Positions 20,401-30,789 of a DNA stretch of 64,000 nt are shown here, one piece after another; the first letter of the stretch is position 1; each line of letters starts with the position of its first letter. The notes under the pieces were generated by a model that ran no database searches, had not been told where the DNA came from, and saw only the letters and a program-made list of their open reading frames with translations. The DNA comes from Strobilurus pachycystidiatus. Lineage: Eukaryota; Basidiomycota; Agaricomycetes; Agaricales; Physalacriaceae. The stretch spans positions 744,001 through 808,000 of the forward strand of contig JAHLMK010000009.1 in NCBI GenBank assembly GCA_019915135.1, read 5' to 3'. Made by a program: the position numbers and the translations under genes.

Positions 20401-20945
20401 TTGATAAATACAAAGACTATAACGCAGTAACCGTTGCAAGGTGTGGACTCACTGGATGGCCAGAAGCTCGAGCGTTGAAGGTAGAAAACTCAGAAACGCT
20501 AGGTGAATGGATATTCGAAGACATACTATGCAGATGGGGTTGTCTTAAGGAAATCGTAACCGATAATGGTCCAGCGATCCTAAAGGCTATACGTTATATT
20601 GAAGACAAGTATGGTATAAAGGGTATTGCAATTACGCCGTACAATAAGACGGCTAACGGAAAAGTAGAAAGAGGACATTGGGATATCAGACAGTCACTAT
20701 TCAAAGTTTGCAAAGGCAATCCTGAACAATGGCCGCAATTCCTCCATGAAATTCTTTGGGCTGAAAGAATCACAGTCAAAAGATCCATAGGAACTTCCCC
20801 CTTTTACGCTGTAACAGGTTGCGATCCCATTCTACCCTTAGATTTGGAAGAAGTAACTTGGTTAGTGGATACACCAGATAAAATCGTATCGACATCCGAT
20901 TTACTAGCTTATCGAGCAAAACAGCTCATCAAGCACAATGAGTGA
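17460..20945 (+). CDS. Gypsy Pol (reverse transcriptase, RNase H, integrase), C-terminus lost
   Basis: The 1161-residue frame lies -1 to the protease and lacks an ATG at its start. The reverse transcriptase covers roughly residues 230-480, with YIDD at 433-436. RNase H has ILSVDTSYQAVGFYLSQ, AKRELFGLYRAL and VDAKYIKGML (about 600-690). The integrase zinc finger uses His902, His907, Cys937 and Cys940. The integrase catalytic triad is Asp967, Asp1035 and Glu1070, the standard D-x-D(34)-E spacing. The frame ends at RAKQLIKHNE; after the stop, another frame reads EVQRRVFK, which looks like a few more residues of the same protein. The TTTAAAC-rich KDZ end then starts. The usual C-terminal domain of about 100 residues is missing. 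Confidence 0.95.
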   Translation: MNEYQGELALVIEKGLNGEIKIKQTYVPNGGQDTFDPEAITSLYLRKSSDRVNQLVKPIRNQYRFMKQGVEPFMVTPPSKSNSIFPTKEVLGFKKLFDIRKEKIDLDLPEIKAMSTMDMFYGVPNGLEEVFSNFKVSMPIDYVGQARKEFLSNIKEERSSRGVFATKKYKPVHLKTKAHLGTLPEEFRIQRHIVGDPLKDMPQLSENPPEFVPTGRYTAERREQIQDDHTGDFLWPEERKLLDHFMSLQNEGFAWDETEKGKFREDFFPPVDMPVIPHTPWVLKNIPIPPGIYEEVCKIIKHKIDSGVYEPSNSSYRSRWFCVVKKDGKKLRLVHSLEPLNAVTIAHSGLPPATEELAEAFAGLSCGGTLDLYVGYNERMLATSSRDMTTFSTPYGALRLRTLPMGWTNSVPIFHDDVTYILRDEIPAFTRPYIDDVPVKGPSSRYQQADGTYETLKSNPKIRRFIWEHFCNMNRIVQRMKYAGGTFSGLKAVICAEEITVVGHVCTYYGRKPAEERVKVISDWPACQSLTEVRSFLRTAGIFRAFVKDYSKKARPLTYLTKKIIPFKWGDEEQASMDELKRAIETCPMLKPLRYDWDTPIILSVDTSYQAVGFYLSQFDPEEPKKQYFAKFMSITLNEREARYSQAKRELFGLYRALMHCKYYLLGCRKLKIEVDAKYIKGMLSNVDSLANANLQRWTEEILMYHFTLVHVPGKVHGPDGLSRRPSSELDIQVPRPDIDEEEDILHMFEYEEPEDIELKDKPEPFDSFKDLIDNRKGFAQTIVNSSSVFWPGKYKEQRDLALSGAVSIEELEGWLAMDEFPALPRSKRETNWELLLPYMQDYILDPEKEFVSLTESEVAQLQEWSKDFFIRHEKLYKKDKDGAHKRVIQKSSRFAIVKRLHDSNGHKGQYSVLQLVKKRFWWPGLDTDIKWYTKTCILCQKRQKTLIRTEPVITSTPGIFERAYIDTFRMPKSGSNSSKVDKYKDYNAVTVARCGLTGWPEARALKVENSETLGEWIFEDILCRWGCLKEIVTDNGPAILKAIRYIEDKYGIKGIAITPYNKTANGKVERGHWDIRQSLFKVCKGNPEQWPQFLHEILWAERITVKRSIGTSPFYAVTGCDPILPLDLEEVTWLVDTPDKIVSTSDLLAYRAKQLIKHNE

Positions 20946-20958
20946 AGTGCAGCGAAGG

Positions 20959-21110
20959 GTGTTTAAACAAATCCCGGTTGTAACCCGTCGGGGATTAAAC
21001 CAATTCAAGCGGGTGGGTTTAATTCACCTTCCACCCAAAGTCTTGCTACTGAGCGTGCCCCACACTTGAGTGGTTTAAACCGGCTGATTAAACAGCTGTT
21101 TTATTCTGAT
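20959..21110. repeat. Left terminal region of the KDZ element (TTTAAAC cluster)
   Basis: Words GTTTAAAC (20961), GATTAAACC (20993), GGGTTTAATT (21016), GGTTTAAACC (21071) and GATTAAAC (21087) lie within 150 bp. Together with the inverted CCCGGTTGTAACCCG block they mirror the right end. Confidence 0.6.
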
Positions 21111-21187
21111 TGGGAACATGTGCGGCATATAATTTGTACATAATGTAGACATTTATCCGACAGGGATTATACATTGTAGATTTGACA

Positions 21188-21268
21188 CGCTGCTTAGTCG
21201 CCCGAAGGCTAAGCCTGGAACCCACGGCAAGGGGGCGTGCGGACGCAGATAAGCGCCCGATTCCAGGG
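21188..21268 (+). repeat. Structured repeat, copy A
   Basis: This is one of three copies of an 80-93 bp unit with the core GTCGCCCGAAGGCTAAGCC, CAAGGGGGCG and CGATTCCAGGG. Copy A can form a GCTTAG/CTAAGC hairpin around the core, an outer CCTGGAA/TTCCAGG stem and an inner CGC/GCG hairpin. It lies just inside the left KDZ end. Confidence 0.7.
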
Positions 21269-21689
21269 AACAGGGAGTCATGAATTCCGTACAACCGTGG
21301 CATCTTGAGAGTATGAATGTCCTGTGTGAGCAAGTAGTAAGAACTAGAATGAAGCCGTATTGGAAAGGATACGAGTGCAGAGTCCTATGAGCAAAAGTAA
21401 GTCAAAAAAAAGATAGAGCGTTCCAAACTACATACCTGGATTTCTTTACAAGTCACCGTCTTCGATAGATGTCGCGTCGCCGGAAGATCTGACCGCCGAG
21501 CCTAATCAATGTTGAACGTCAGACGGAAAGATACTGGTGCCAGAACAATGTATAATACAGACCATTCTCAAGAAATACAACAGCTTGGAAACCGAAAGGT
21601 AATCGTACAGTGACCGTGGGTGGTACCTAATTCTCCCATACAAACATCTGGGAGACATTAGTAAATCGTCAAGATTGAGCGGTGAGCGC

Positions 21690-22291
21690 ACTTACCTCAA
21701 TCATCCCCGTCGGATCCGCCCACAGCGCCGCGGGCCTCGACGCCGGTGCTAACCCCCTCACAGACTGCCTCTGCCTCTGCCGCTGCCTCTTCGTGTATAC
21801 GAAGCATACGGCCTCGTCGACACCAAACCCGCCCCACTCCACACAGCCGACCGACCATCCCACCGCGTCATAAAGGCGGATGGTAAGATGCGGGATGGGA
21901 AGCGCTGTCCCATGGACGTGAAGAGCTGTCGGCCTTCCACGTCCCCCTCAACTCAGCTTCGAGACCTCGTGAGATGGAGGAGTACTCACATAATTACCCA
22001 CATATGCGCCCGTCCCCCGAATACATGGCCGCAGCGCCTCCTTGCGTCGCGCAGCGCGGCGTAGCCCAGCCAGATGCCGGACGTCTCGAATTCCTGGCGC
22101 ATCAAGCCCAGAATGCGGGCGGTCGAGTTAGGGTGCCCCGCCGGGCGCAGCAAAGCCAAGGGCGCGATGGGCTGTGGCGTCGGTGCCGGATGAATGACGC
22201 CGTGAGGCTGGATGTCGATGTGCTGGAAGGCGGGAAGCGGCCTGAGGAGTCCACCGGGAGGCGCTGGTACTGTCGCGACTATGCTCTGCAT
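21690..22291 (-). CDS. Possible gene fragment, unknown
   Basis: On the minus strand a 101-codon frame (22291 to 21986, with ILGLMRQEFETSGIWLGYA) is followed, in a different frame at about 21860-21690, by a sequence reading YDAVGWSVGCVEWGGFG and VDEAVCFVYTKR, up to a GTAAGT donor. The second part looks protein-like, but no family was recognised and no complete gene model could be built. It may be a remnant of a captured host gene between repeats A and B. Confidence 0.25.
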
Positions 22292-22740
22292 GGTTGGTTG
22301 TTGAAGAGAGCAGAAGGTGCTCAGAGCGTCGGGATTGGGTTTAAGTATGGCCGGATTTGGCCTCCTTCGGGTACCGGCCCGGACTTCCGATCCCGACTAA
22401 AGCTCGTCTAGAGGGCGCAGTGGACGCGATGAGGGCTCAATACAGAGGGATGACGCGCCCGACCTGTCTACCATTGCCAGACACACGTTGTTTTAGTGCT
22501 GCGAAGTATGGGCGACGTTGACTTGTCTCGGCCTTGTGTGGCGTAGACTTACAAGCCGACGGCTCGACACCAAGAATTCCTCGACGCTGGAACATCCTAA
22601 GGTTAATCATCGTCGCGTATAGAGGCTCTGAGAATCGTTTCTCATGGCCTGTAGAACGTTAGTAGCTATTTGGTATATGTGGCGTAGAATTTATGCGTGC
22701 AGTGCTCACCAAGAAAGTCAACGTGCCAGACGTGAATTGT

Positions 22741-22833
22741 TTAACGCGCTACTTGGTCGCCCGAAGGCTAAGCCCAGAACCCGCGACAAGGGGGCGCGCG
22801 GATGTCATTTTCATGACACCCGATTCCAGGGAG
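22741..22833 (+). repeat. Structured repeat, copy B
   Basis: This is the second copy of the unit, starting TTAACGCGCTACTTGG. Its inner hairpin is GTCAT-TTTC-ATGAC, different in sequence from copy A but at the same place. It lies downstream of the chromodomain gene; copy C lies upstream, so B and C flank that gene as direct repeats. Confidence 0.75.
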
Positions 22834-22999
22834 GGATTTTGTCTGTTTGATCATTTGTAGGCTTGTGTCAACATTCATGTAGTCACTTAGCAGTGTGTCA
22901 AGATAGTCTTCGATATCAGTCATACCACCCAACCGTTCGTCACCTTATACTCTACTCTGCAATTCCGTTTGTATCTACGCATTGTTTCGTTCTCCTTCG
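22834..22999. other. 3' flank of the chromodomain gene
   Basis: This is spacer between repeat B and the chromodomain stop codon. No gene or further repeat was seen. Confidence 0.4.
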
Positions 23000-23776
23000 C
23001 TAAGCTATCTCTGTCAAGGGCGACATGCTCCCGCACAGATAAGCAGCACGCGCTGCGTCTCCGGCCTCCTCATTTGAACCCACATCCACTTGCTCGTTCT
23101 CAACCTCTCCGACCGTCAGCTCCGTCAAGGGAGACATACTTCCGCACAGATAAACCCGCTGTGCGTCCTCCTCAGAAGAGCCCTGATCTCTATCTTGCCC
23201 GTGCACTTGTCCTGCCGGTGCCGCGGAAATCCCAGCGGCCAGCCGTTCTTGCGCAAGTCTCGTATGTTCCTTTTGTTCGTCTCGAAATCCATGAGTTGGT
23301 TGCTGGGTGAGGTACGAGGGTTCAACTCACCGACATGCTTGCCCTTGGCGCTAACGCTTCCGACTGAAGCCAGCTTATCTCGCGTCACTCCAACGTCCTG
23401 TTCGACCCGATCCCACCATTCGTCAATCATCCATTCAGTCCCTCCTGACTCGAGGGATTCCTTTGGCTCCCATCTATGCGCATAAGATAAGAGTCAGTTC
23501 AGCCAATTAAGGAGGGTTCAGTCGGCACGTACGTGTTCTGTCGCGCGCTGTACTGCCACCACTTGATGTGATACAGAATGTCGTTGCTTCTGGTGTCCCA
23601 GCGCGCCTTCGTGATTGCTTCTGCATTGCGCGTGAGTGTTGGGACTGCGAGCAATCGAGGGTCTTACCGACGACGTAGAAACGCGGCATGACGGTGGTTG
23701 ATGTTACGGTGGTTGATGTTGAAGATGTTGAAAAGAAGAAGCTCGTTCTTCCGCTTTCATCTTCTTCTGCTTCCAT
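23000..23776 (-). CDS. Chromodomain protein
   Basis: Four exons can be traced on the minus strand. The chromodomain is assembled from MPRFYVV (ending in a GTAAGA donor), KARWDTRSNDILYHIKWWQY-SARQNT, and WEPKESLESGGTEWMIDEWW. The aromatic cage positions correspond to Tyr of FYVV, Trp-Trp of IKWW and Trp of TWEP, as in methyl-lysine readers. After a GTGAGT...CAAG intron the last exon encodes two copies of YLCGSMSPLTE and ends at 23000. The start may be 23776 (acidic/Ser/Thr leader) or the Met at 23689. It sits between repeats B and C, next to the KDZ transposase, and may guide the element to histone-methylated chromatin; that role is inferred. Confidence 0.78.
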
Positions 23777-23974
23777 CAGCGCTGATCCCGGCCGCCACTG
23801 ATTGGGTTATTTAATTTTTCGATAAGTTATTTCCATCGCGCTGTGCTTCTTGTATGGTTAGCTGCACAATCATAAGTTTTCTGTGCTAGAATCAGTGTTG
23901 AAGAGAAGACCTACGTTGAGAATAGCAAGCGGTCTTCCCTCCTCCCAAGCCATCCGCTTAGCATGGTCCCTGAA

Positions 23975-24067
23975 TTAACGCGCTACTTGGTCACCCGAAG
24001 GCTAAGCCCAAAACCCACGACAAGGGGGCGCGCGGATGCCATTTTCATGACACCCGATTTTGGGAAG
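23975..24067 (+). repeat. Structured repeat, copy C
   Basis: This is the third copy, starting TTAACGCGCTACTTGG. The outer stem is CCCAAAA/TTTTGGG where copy A has CCTGGAA/TTCCAGG, a compensatory change that keeps the pairing. It lies between the KDZ transposase and the chromodomain gene. Confidence 0.75.
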
Positions 24068-24153
24068 GGAACAGAACCTGCATGTCGGACGAGCTGCAGG
24101 GGTTGTATGGAATTGGTGGTGCTATCTAACGATGTCCGTTGTAGACTGTGTAT

Positions 24154-27100
24154 CTACATTGCTGGCTGTAACATGTCCGTGGCAATCTCAGCCTCCTGCT
24201 CCTCATCAACAAACTTCTCTCCGCGGCTTTGTCGCACCCTGTTCAGAGCTGCAACCATATCCTTGCGATCCTCCACGACCTGCTTCCAGAACGATTCGGT
24301 TTCATGTACCTTGGCGAGCAGGTGCTCGTACCCATCCTCTTTCAAGAACGCCCGAAGTATCTCTCCCCGTTTCCAATACACACCCGAGCGCTGCTTGGCG
24401 TCAGCTTGATATCCAGGCGGCAGCGACGCATCCTTCCCTATCTCGGTCCAAATCGCCGACATTCGACCCATCGCAGTCAGGTAACGTAGACAGTCTGCTT
24501 GTGTGACTTCCCACTGGTTCAACCAGGTGTGAAAGTCGGCCTCTGCGCGGAACCATTGCACACGATCGCCTGCGACACCTCGTTAGGAGGATCCTAAGAA
24601 AAGAAAAGTAAGACACAACACGAACCTTCTTCCGACCACCTATCCATTTCTTCCGTCGTCCAACTGCTCTTGTTGGTGAAGTTCCAAATCCAACCTTCCT
24701 TCTTTCCAGCCTCTATCATAACGAATGAGCAGAGAGACATACAGATCTGGCGCATTCAACGTACTGCACTGACATGTCTTCCCTCTACAACGACATGTGT
24801 CATCATCGTCGCTGTCCAGGCCTCCTTTTCGTTTAGGTCCTTGGCGCTGTCCTTGATGAGCTTGCTTGCCGTTTCTCCTTTTGTTCTTGGTGCGATTGCC
24901 TTTCCCCAAGTCGTCCTCTTGTGCTGATTCTAAGTGTCAGTGACGATTATGTATGCCTAGGAGGGATAGCTCACTCTTTCTCTTGCGAGTAAGCGTTCCT
25001 GCCCCATCCACAGTAGGCATCGCCCGGGTCCAGAGCCCACCTTCTATCATGTTCGCCGACCTCAAAGGGCGCACAAGCGTGGTGTCATGGCGCACCAAGT
25101 CTGCCGGCGTGAGAGCGCGGAAAGTCTCATCCCCGTCGTCGATGAGGCCGAGGTCGATCATGCGCTGCCTGTTCTGGTTGTAGGTGTTCATGTGGGCTTT
25201 CTGGAAACGTTCACAGTCTCGAACCAGCGCCGTAGAGCGAGTGTTTTCCGCCACCGAGCCGCCATTCTGCCGCTTAAACTCGTTGAAGAACGCTTGATTC
25301 TTGACGTCGTCTCGTAAAGCTAAGATCAACGAGTACGCCCACCCCTGCCGATAGTCGCCCTCCGTCTTCGCCAACGCCAACAACTTGAGTTTGACACGTA
25401 CTTCGGCATCGAATGAGGATGGCAGGTGTAGTGGCTCAAGTTCCACGAGCCCAGCGCTTGCTGGCCGCGAGACCTGCCGTTCACTCTCCTCCACGTAGTC
25501 CAGTGCTGCAGGCATTATGCGGCGCTGAGCAGCGCGTAATTTGTGCAAAAGGGCGCGACAATCTTCCCGCTGTTTCTCAACGAGCTTGGGATCTCGGTCG
25601 GTGGGGTGAGTTACGAGGATTTTGGCGTTTTCAATGATTGTCCGCCTGCAGTACGATGTAAGCTCAAAGCCCTGAGTGCGCCGGAACACTAACTCACTGA
25701 AGGTCTTCCAACTCTATTCCCATCTCAATGAGACGAGCGTAGCTAAACTTGGGCACCGCGTGATTGTCACGCTTAAGTTTGGATTTCATTTCTGATTCCT
25801 CCCTCAGCATACGTGCCATGACCATCTCTCTTGTGGGTACTGCCGATATGATTAGTATACATGCTCGACTCAGGTAGGTGCTTATAGACAGAGAGTGAAC
25901 GTACCAGTGTCTTGGGATTGTCGATAAACGGAGTGGATTTCCTTGGTCTTCCTGTCTACATAAGAGACTCTCTTCATCGAGTTCCACGTAGCAACACGAT
26001 CCTCGGGGTGCGATGCGCTTAGGCCGAGGAAAAAAAGGCGTTTCTTGTCCATCAGTCGTTCCGCTCGTCGTAGCGCACTCAGGAGCTGGCTCGCTAAAGT
26101 TGACCTTAGATGCGTACTTTGATGGGACCTAGTTACTTACGCATTCTTTCAATCCGAGACGTGTTCCAACGCGACATGAAGGCAGTCATCAGGATATGAC
26201 GGTTGTCCTTGTTCATCCGACTCGTTGTCTTCGCGAGTTGATTGAGTCCCACCCAGTGCGTCTCCATGATTTCACCCGGGTGATACGGGGCGTTGGGCAT
26301 GTAACAACAGCAGAAGCCGTAGGTACATCCCTCCAGATGTCCGCGAACATGGACATACGGGATGGAGAAGCGCATCCATTGTAAGGCTGGAACGAGATCG
26401 GGGAAGGACTCTTCGAATCGTTGCAGGAGGTAGATGGTGTATTGGCACGCGATATCGTAGGATGTGAGGTCTGGTGGGCCCTGCCAGTTTGCAGGTCGAT
26501 TGTAGCGCGTCAACCTGCAAGCGAGGGCGGTACACAAGTCCATGTGTCCAAATCTAGCAGACAAGATGGTCGGTCAGGAGTCTGGACGGTATGAAAGCCT
26601 GTCAGCTCACTGTTCACCCCCGGTTAGGTCATTCATTGCCAAGAAGCAACTGTGGGTGCATGCCATCGCCACAACACCCGTAATATCTTTCCCAAAGAAC
26701 TTCGCCACGTTTTGCATGTTCACAGCCCGAAGGTCGCTGCACGTCGATTTCTAAGCCATGATCAGCATGCAAAGAAAGTGCTTGAGTGATAACAAGAACA
26801 TACCTCTTCGACCACTGTCTTCACTTTGTTGCACATTGCTTGCCACTCGGATTTGGCGGGAAAGTATCCCCGTCCTTCAAGGGAGTCTGGCGGGTCGCCA
26901 TCCATGTTTTGTTCGCATCCCGCGTTGTGAACGGACTTGAAGTTTCCGTCAGCCATCAAAGAGCGTTGATAGAGATGTCTGGTTATCGAGTCAGTCGTGA
27001 CACTCGACCGCAATCCGCACTTAGAGAGACATACGACAAGTGGGTAGGACAATTCTCCCAGTCAGTGTCGAGATTGAATCCATCCTCTGGACACGACGGA

Positions 27101-28415
27101 CACATCACTACGAGGTTCCCCGGCTTTCTGTGCGGAAAGAACGCGTCTATGCCGTGCAGGCCACCAGATTGCCGGTCCAGATCCAACCGCTCCCAGACTT
27201 TCGCGGCGAGATCGAACTGGGTGCTGATGTTCTATGATGTTACACGTCAGAGGAGCGTTGTGGGAACGCATCATGAGGGACTTACACTGGCAGTGGCGGG
27301 AAAGTCGCGATCTGTCCGGTACGCTAACATCTCGACGTAGTGGTGTGTCGAGACCTTGCCGACAATGCGCAAGTCTTGGTGCTCTTGGAGGGCGATGAAA
27401 CTGAAAGCCATCTCTGGCCTCTCGGTGGTGCCGGGCAATAGGCCCATGCGGAGCAGTTGTTCGTTTCTATCGGGCGGCCCAGCGCAGTAACAGAAGCGAA
27501 CGCGTGTGCCATGGATGCCAGTCGTGTCAACGATGGTGAAATTGACGGCTCCAGGTGATTGCTCGGACGAGGTGGCGGGACTCGGGGCGGGAATGCTCGG
27601 TGGCGGGCGCGGCGCGTGGCCTGATGAGGCAGCGGCAGTCGAGCTGAGGGGGATGTCGTCCCGTTTGGAATCGCCGTGTTTGGGTATGGAGAACGATGGA
27701 GGTGGGAGGCCGTGACATTTCCCCGCACACTCTCCAATGTTAATAGCGTAGGTGTTGTTGTGCAGAAGGCATATATCTGTCTTCACGAAGTGACCACGGT
27801 CGAAATCCCAGACCAGCGGCCAGTGAAACGGATTGGTGACATGGAAATCGGTGTAGCACGACTCGCAGCACAGCGCCAGGTTGGTACAATTCTCGCACTT
27901 GACGATGCGTTGACCTCGCCCGCAGCTGCAAGGTGTGCCAAGACGCTGATCGATCTTGCCCTCGTAGTAAAGGCGGTGATAGGTAGTTGATTTCTGCATA
28001 TGACTGATGAAGTTGTTGACACCCTAGTATGAAGATTAGATCAATGTCAGCGTAAATGCGCATTTCGGCGACGTACCCTCGAGTGCTTGGCTGCTTCCTC
28101 TTCCACGTCAACAGTGGTACTGTCTGGAGTGTCTGGGTCCGGGTCATCGTGGGTAGGCAAGGCGGCATCGACAGGTGGTATTGCAACTTCGTTCTCCGGG
28201 GTTTGAGTTGGTAGCATGCGTATCTTGCGGGGACTCTTGCTTGGGGAGTGAGGAGCGTCGTTTTCCGAATCAGAAGAATCCAATCCGCCGCGGGGGGGAT
28301 GCCTGGACGGGGGAGCCTTGTCGACACCATTCCCCGCTGCTTGAACCTGTGCCCTCAGCCGAACTTGGCGATTGACATTGTTGGTCTTGATGTGGAGATT
28401 GTTAGCCTTCTTCAT
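24154..28415 (-). CDS. KDZ (Kyakuja-Dileera-Zisupton) transposase with CxC2 cysteine cluster, copy 1
   Basis: This multi-exon gene of at least eleven exons encodes the transposase of the proposed giant element. N-terminal disorder is followed by a CxC2-like zinc cluster at 27990-27270: CSCGRGQRIVKCENC, LCCESCYTDFH and NPFHWPLVWDF, then TTGIHGTRVRFCYC. The KDZ core follows: VVMCPSCPEDGFNLD (27110), LMADGNFK (26960), STCSDLRAVN and KDITGVVAMACTHSCF (26750-26650). Next come the domain with YDIACQY (about 26460) and HVRGHLEGC (26320), and an ETHWVGLNQLA segment (26240). The C-terminal helical part ends at 24154. Exons join without stops in the parts checked, so it may be functional. R1 copy 2 has landed 27 bp upstream of the chosen ATG, which may have removed the promoter or first exon. 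Confidence 0.87.
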
Positions 28416-28442
28416 CTTCGCGCTCGACTATACGAAGGTGTG

Positions 28443-29291
28443 TGTTACGACCTGACCCCGCCGTGACAAGGACTCGCTCATGAGAGACTACCCCTGTAGT
28501 CAACCCATAGCTTTCCTGCGAGCGTACCACGTACATCCTCGTATTGTGCTCGACTGGTCGTACTGTACCAGTCATAGGGGCCCTCGATGGTCGCACATCC
28601 ATCTCGCCAGAGACTGTGATACCGTAGGAACCTAATCCCAAGGTACGAGGCTCGCCGCCGGACCTAGTCCCAGGTGTGGCGTCGGGGAGCCTTCTCTCGT
28701 CGGAGTCAACGACGTCGGCGGAGGTATCGAAGGGAGACATGTGGGTGAGTCCTACCACGGAGAGCTCAGAGTGCCCAACGGGGTTGTATGGGGAAAACTG
28801 GTTAAGGACGAAGTCTGAGTAGCTAGTACAACGCTGTCTCTGTATTTATACTAATCCCATGCTTGCTCATCGTTCCTCTTCTCGAAGCTTCTACCGCATA
28901 CTCCCGATGCGTCGGGAGTGGTCCGACGCTGCGGATGACGGAGATCCCGACATCCCGATGACCGCCCGACAGATCGATGACCGCCCATTGGTCGGGAAGG
29001 CGGGTTTGGTCGGGTACCGACTCCCGCCTGACTCACGCGGCCTAAGTATATTCCCGGGGTGTCTTACACCATGTGCGCTCGCTCCAAAGTGTATCCGGGA
29101 GGGCGGGAAGCCCGACAAGGGCGGGACTCCAGGATCCCGGTTCTGTCGCCATAAGGGATCGAACTCTCAACCCCTTGATATATCTCTCGGCATCTTCCGG
29201 TGTGGCGCTGGTTTGTGTAGCCGTAGCATCAGGACGCCAAAGTGTGACCAAAGTGGGGGGCCTTGAGTTGCGGTGAGGCCACATCATGACA
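28443..29291 (-). repeat. R1 copy 2, LTR (3' LTR in element orientation)
   Basis: This 849-bp repeat runs from TGTTACGACC to CATCATGACA, with AAAAAGGGGAT adjoining on the minus strand as polypurine tract. Confidence 0.93.
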
Positions 29292-30029
29292 ATATCCCCT
29301 TTTTAAATTTCTCGTCCCGAGAAACGAAAGGGTGATCCCCTTTTTATGGGCTCCTACGGTCGCGTCGATGCTTTTTACAAGACTCCCCGAGCCTTGTTAA
29401 AGCCCAAGTGTAGTCGCTAGAAAAGGCGTGATGGTTCGGAACCTGCTACGGGAGGGCCGAGACGCGTTTTCCTCGATGAAGACGCGTTTGGAGAGAATTC
29501 TGAATAGACAGAAGTGTTTGTATCGTAAAGACGATGTTTTGTTGTCCGGGTCACGTGATCGATTTTGTGTGGCGTATATTTTCGATACTCGTCCTGAGAT
29601 GTCCTCGAGAATGCGCCTCTGATCGTACAGAAATCGGTTTTTTCATTGCCGCCGGCATCGGTCATGATTTCGTCGTTCGAGCTCCCCGAGCTCTGAACAG
29701 CACCCGCGCCACGCGCTCGGTACCGTGGTTGTGTCTTCTCCGGGCAGCCAGGACTCCCTGCGAGTCCAAACCCCCATCTGAGTGCTCAAGACCCCATATC
29801 TGCACCCTCAGATATCCATCTGAGGTACAGACCCCAGGGTCTCGCGGAATGATCTGCAGAATCATTCAAGTGAGTCTATTCTCTGGACCCAGGTGCGCTT
29901 CTTGAAAGCCTATTGCTGACATCCCAGAAGTCCCAGAGATTGGGTGCGGGAACGAGCGCTTGTGCGCGCAGCTATAATGGCGCGGCTCCGAAGAAGGTCC
30001 CCAGAACCACTCTCCTACGCCCCTCGACG

Positions 30030-30789
30030 ATGCCCACCTCCTTGCTTGCTCTGATCTCGCGTCGTTCGACAGCCGCGCCGTCTGACGCCTCCCCGGTTGT
30101 CAATCATCGCGGCTTTCGCATCAACGCGCGCCCTGCGCGAATCCCGGGCCTCGTTCTGGAGGAGTGGATACGCTGTATCATCGCCGTAGACGACGGTTTG
30201 ACGAATAATAATTCGTTCGGACTTGGGCATTTGTTGTCGTCGGAATGGTTGGCTTTGGTAAGTTGTTGAACCATTCCGCGCTGGGGCTGTTTGACCGGAC
30301 GTCTGGGGTTGTGGGTACGCTTCCTTTTTAGTTTACCCTGCTACGTGCCGCGCTCGTCTTCGCGAAGGACGTCGAGTTCCTTCCTCCGGCGGCGTGGAGT
30401 CCTCTCTCGCTCGTGCCGCCCCAGGGTAGTGATACGTCTTGCGCGCTGGCCGTGTGCGCATGGGCACTCTTGTTGCCTCCTGGTGAGCCTATTCTTTCTT
30501 TTACTTTCCTTGTATTCGTTTTGACCCGACGGGGCCAGTGGCGGAGGAACTCCCTCCCTATGTTATCATCCGTGGAAGCGTTGACTTCCATCTCCCGCTC
30601 CGGTACTTCTGGCGTTCCTTGTCCCGCCGCGACGTAGTGACGGCTTTCTGGGCCTCGACGGAGGGGGAGGAGGGGAAACGATGGGAGGAGAAGGTGAAGA
30701 CGGAGGGGTTATCCGAGATGGGGATGGTGAGCGAGTGGGAGGAGGTGACCGAGGAGTGGTGGCTGGGAGCGATGGATTTTATTCGGTAG
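30030..30789 (+). CDS. Three-exon unknown gene inside R1 copy 2
   Basis: This is the homologue of 11360-12123, with exons 30030-30257, 30332-30482 and 30539-30789 of identical lengths and the same intron phases. The 209-residue product keeps MPTSLLALISRRSTAAPSD, LPLRYFWRSLSRRDVVTAFW and EEWWLGAMDFIR. Its first 60 or so bases are the same as copy 1 and then diverge mostly at third codon positions. No domain was recognised. Confidence 0.75.

Larger units (their letters stand above)
8246..20950 (+). mobile_element. Ty3/gypsy LTR retrotransposon (3' end missing), interrupted by R1 copy 1
   Basis: The presumed 5' LTR starts with TG at 8246, carries a TATA box at 9261, and continues beyond the R1 insertion to about 14500. 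There a sequence TTGGAGCCCACC may be the primer-binding region. Gag, pro and pol follow in order. Pol stops just after the integrase core, where the TTTAAAC-rich end of the KDZ element begins, so the 3' part and 3' LTR are not seen here. The frames are free of stops, which suggests a fairly recent insertion before it was split. Confidence 0.75.

Noticed and set aside
20959..20980. 8-bp target duplication for the KDZ element
   Set aside because: Several offsets at both ends were compared by eye and no matching 8-mer was found, so none is claimed.
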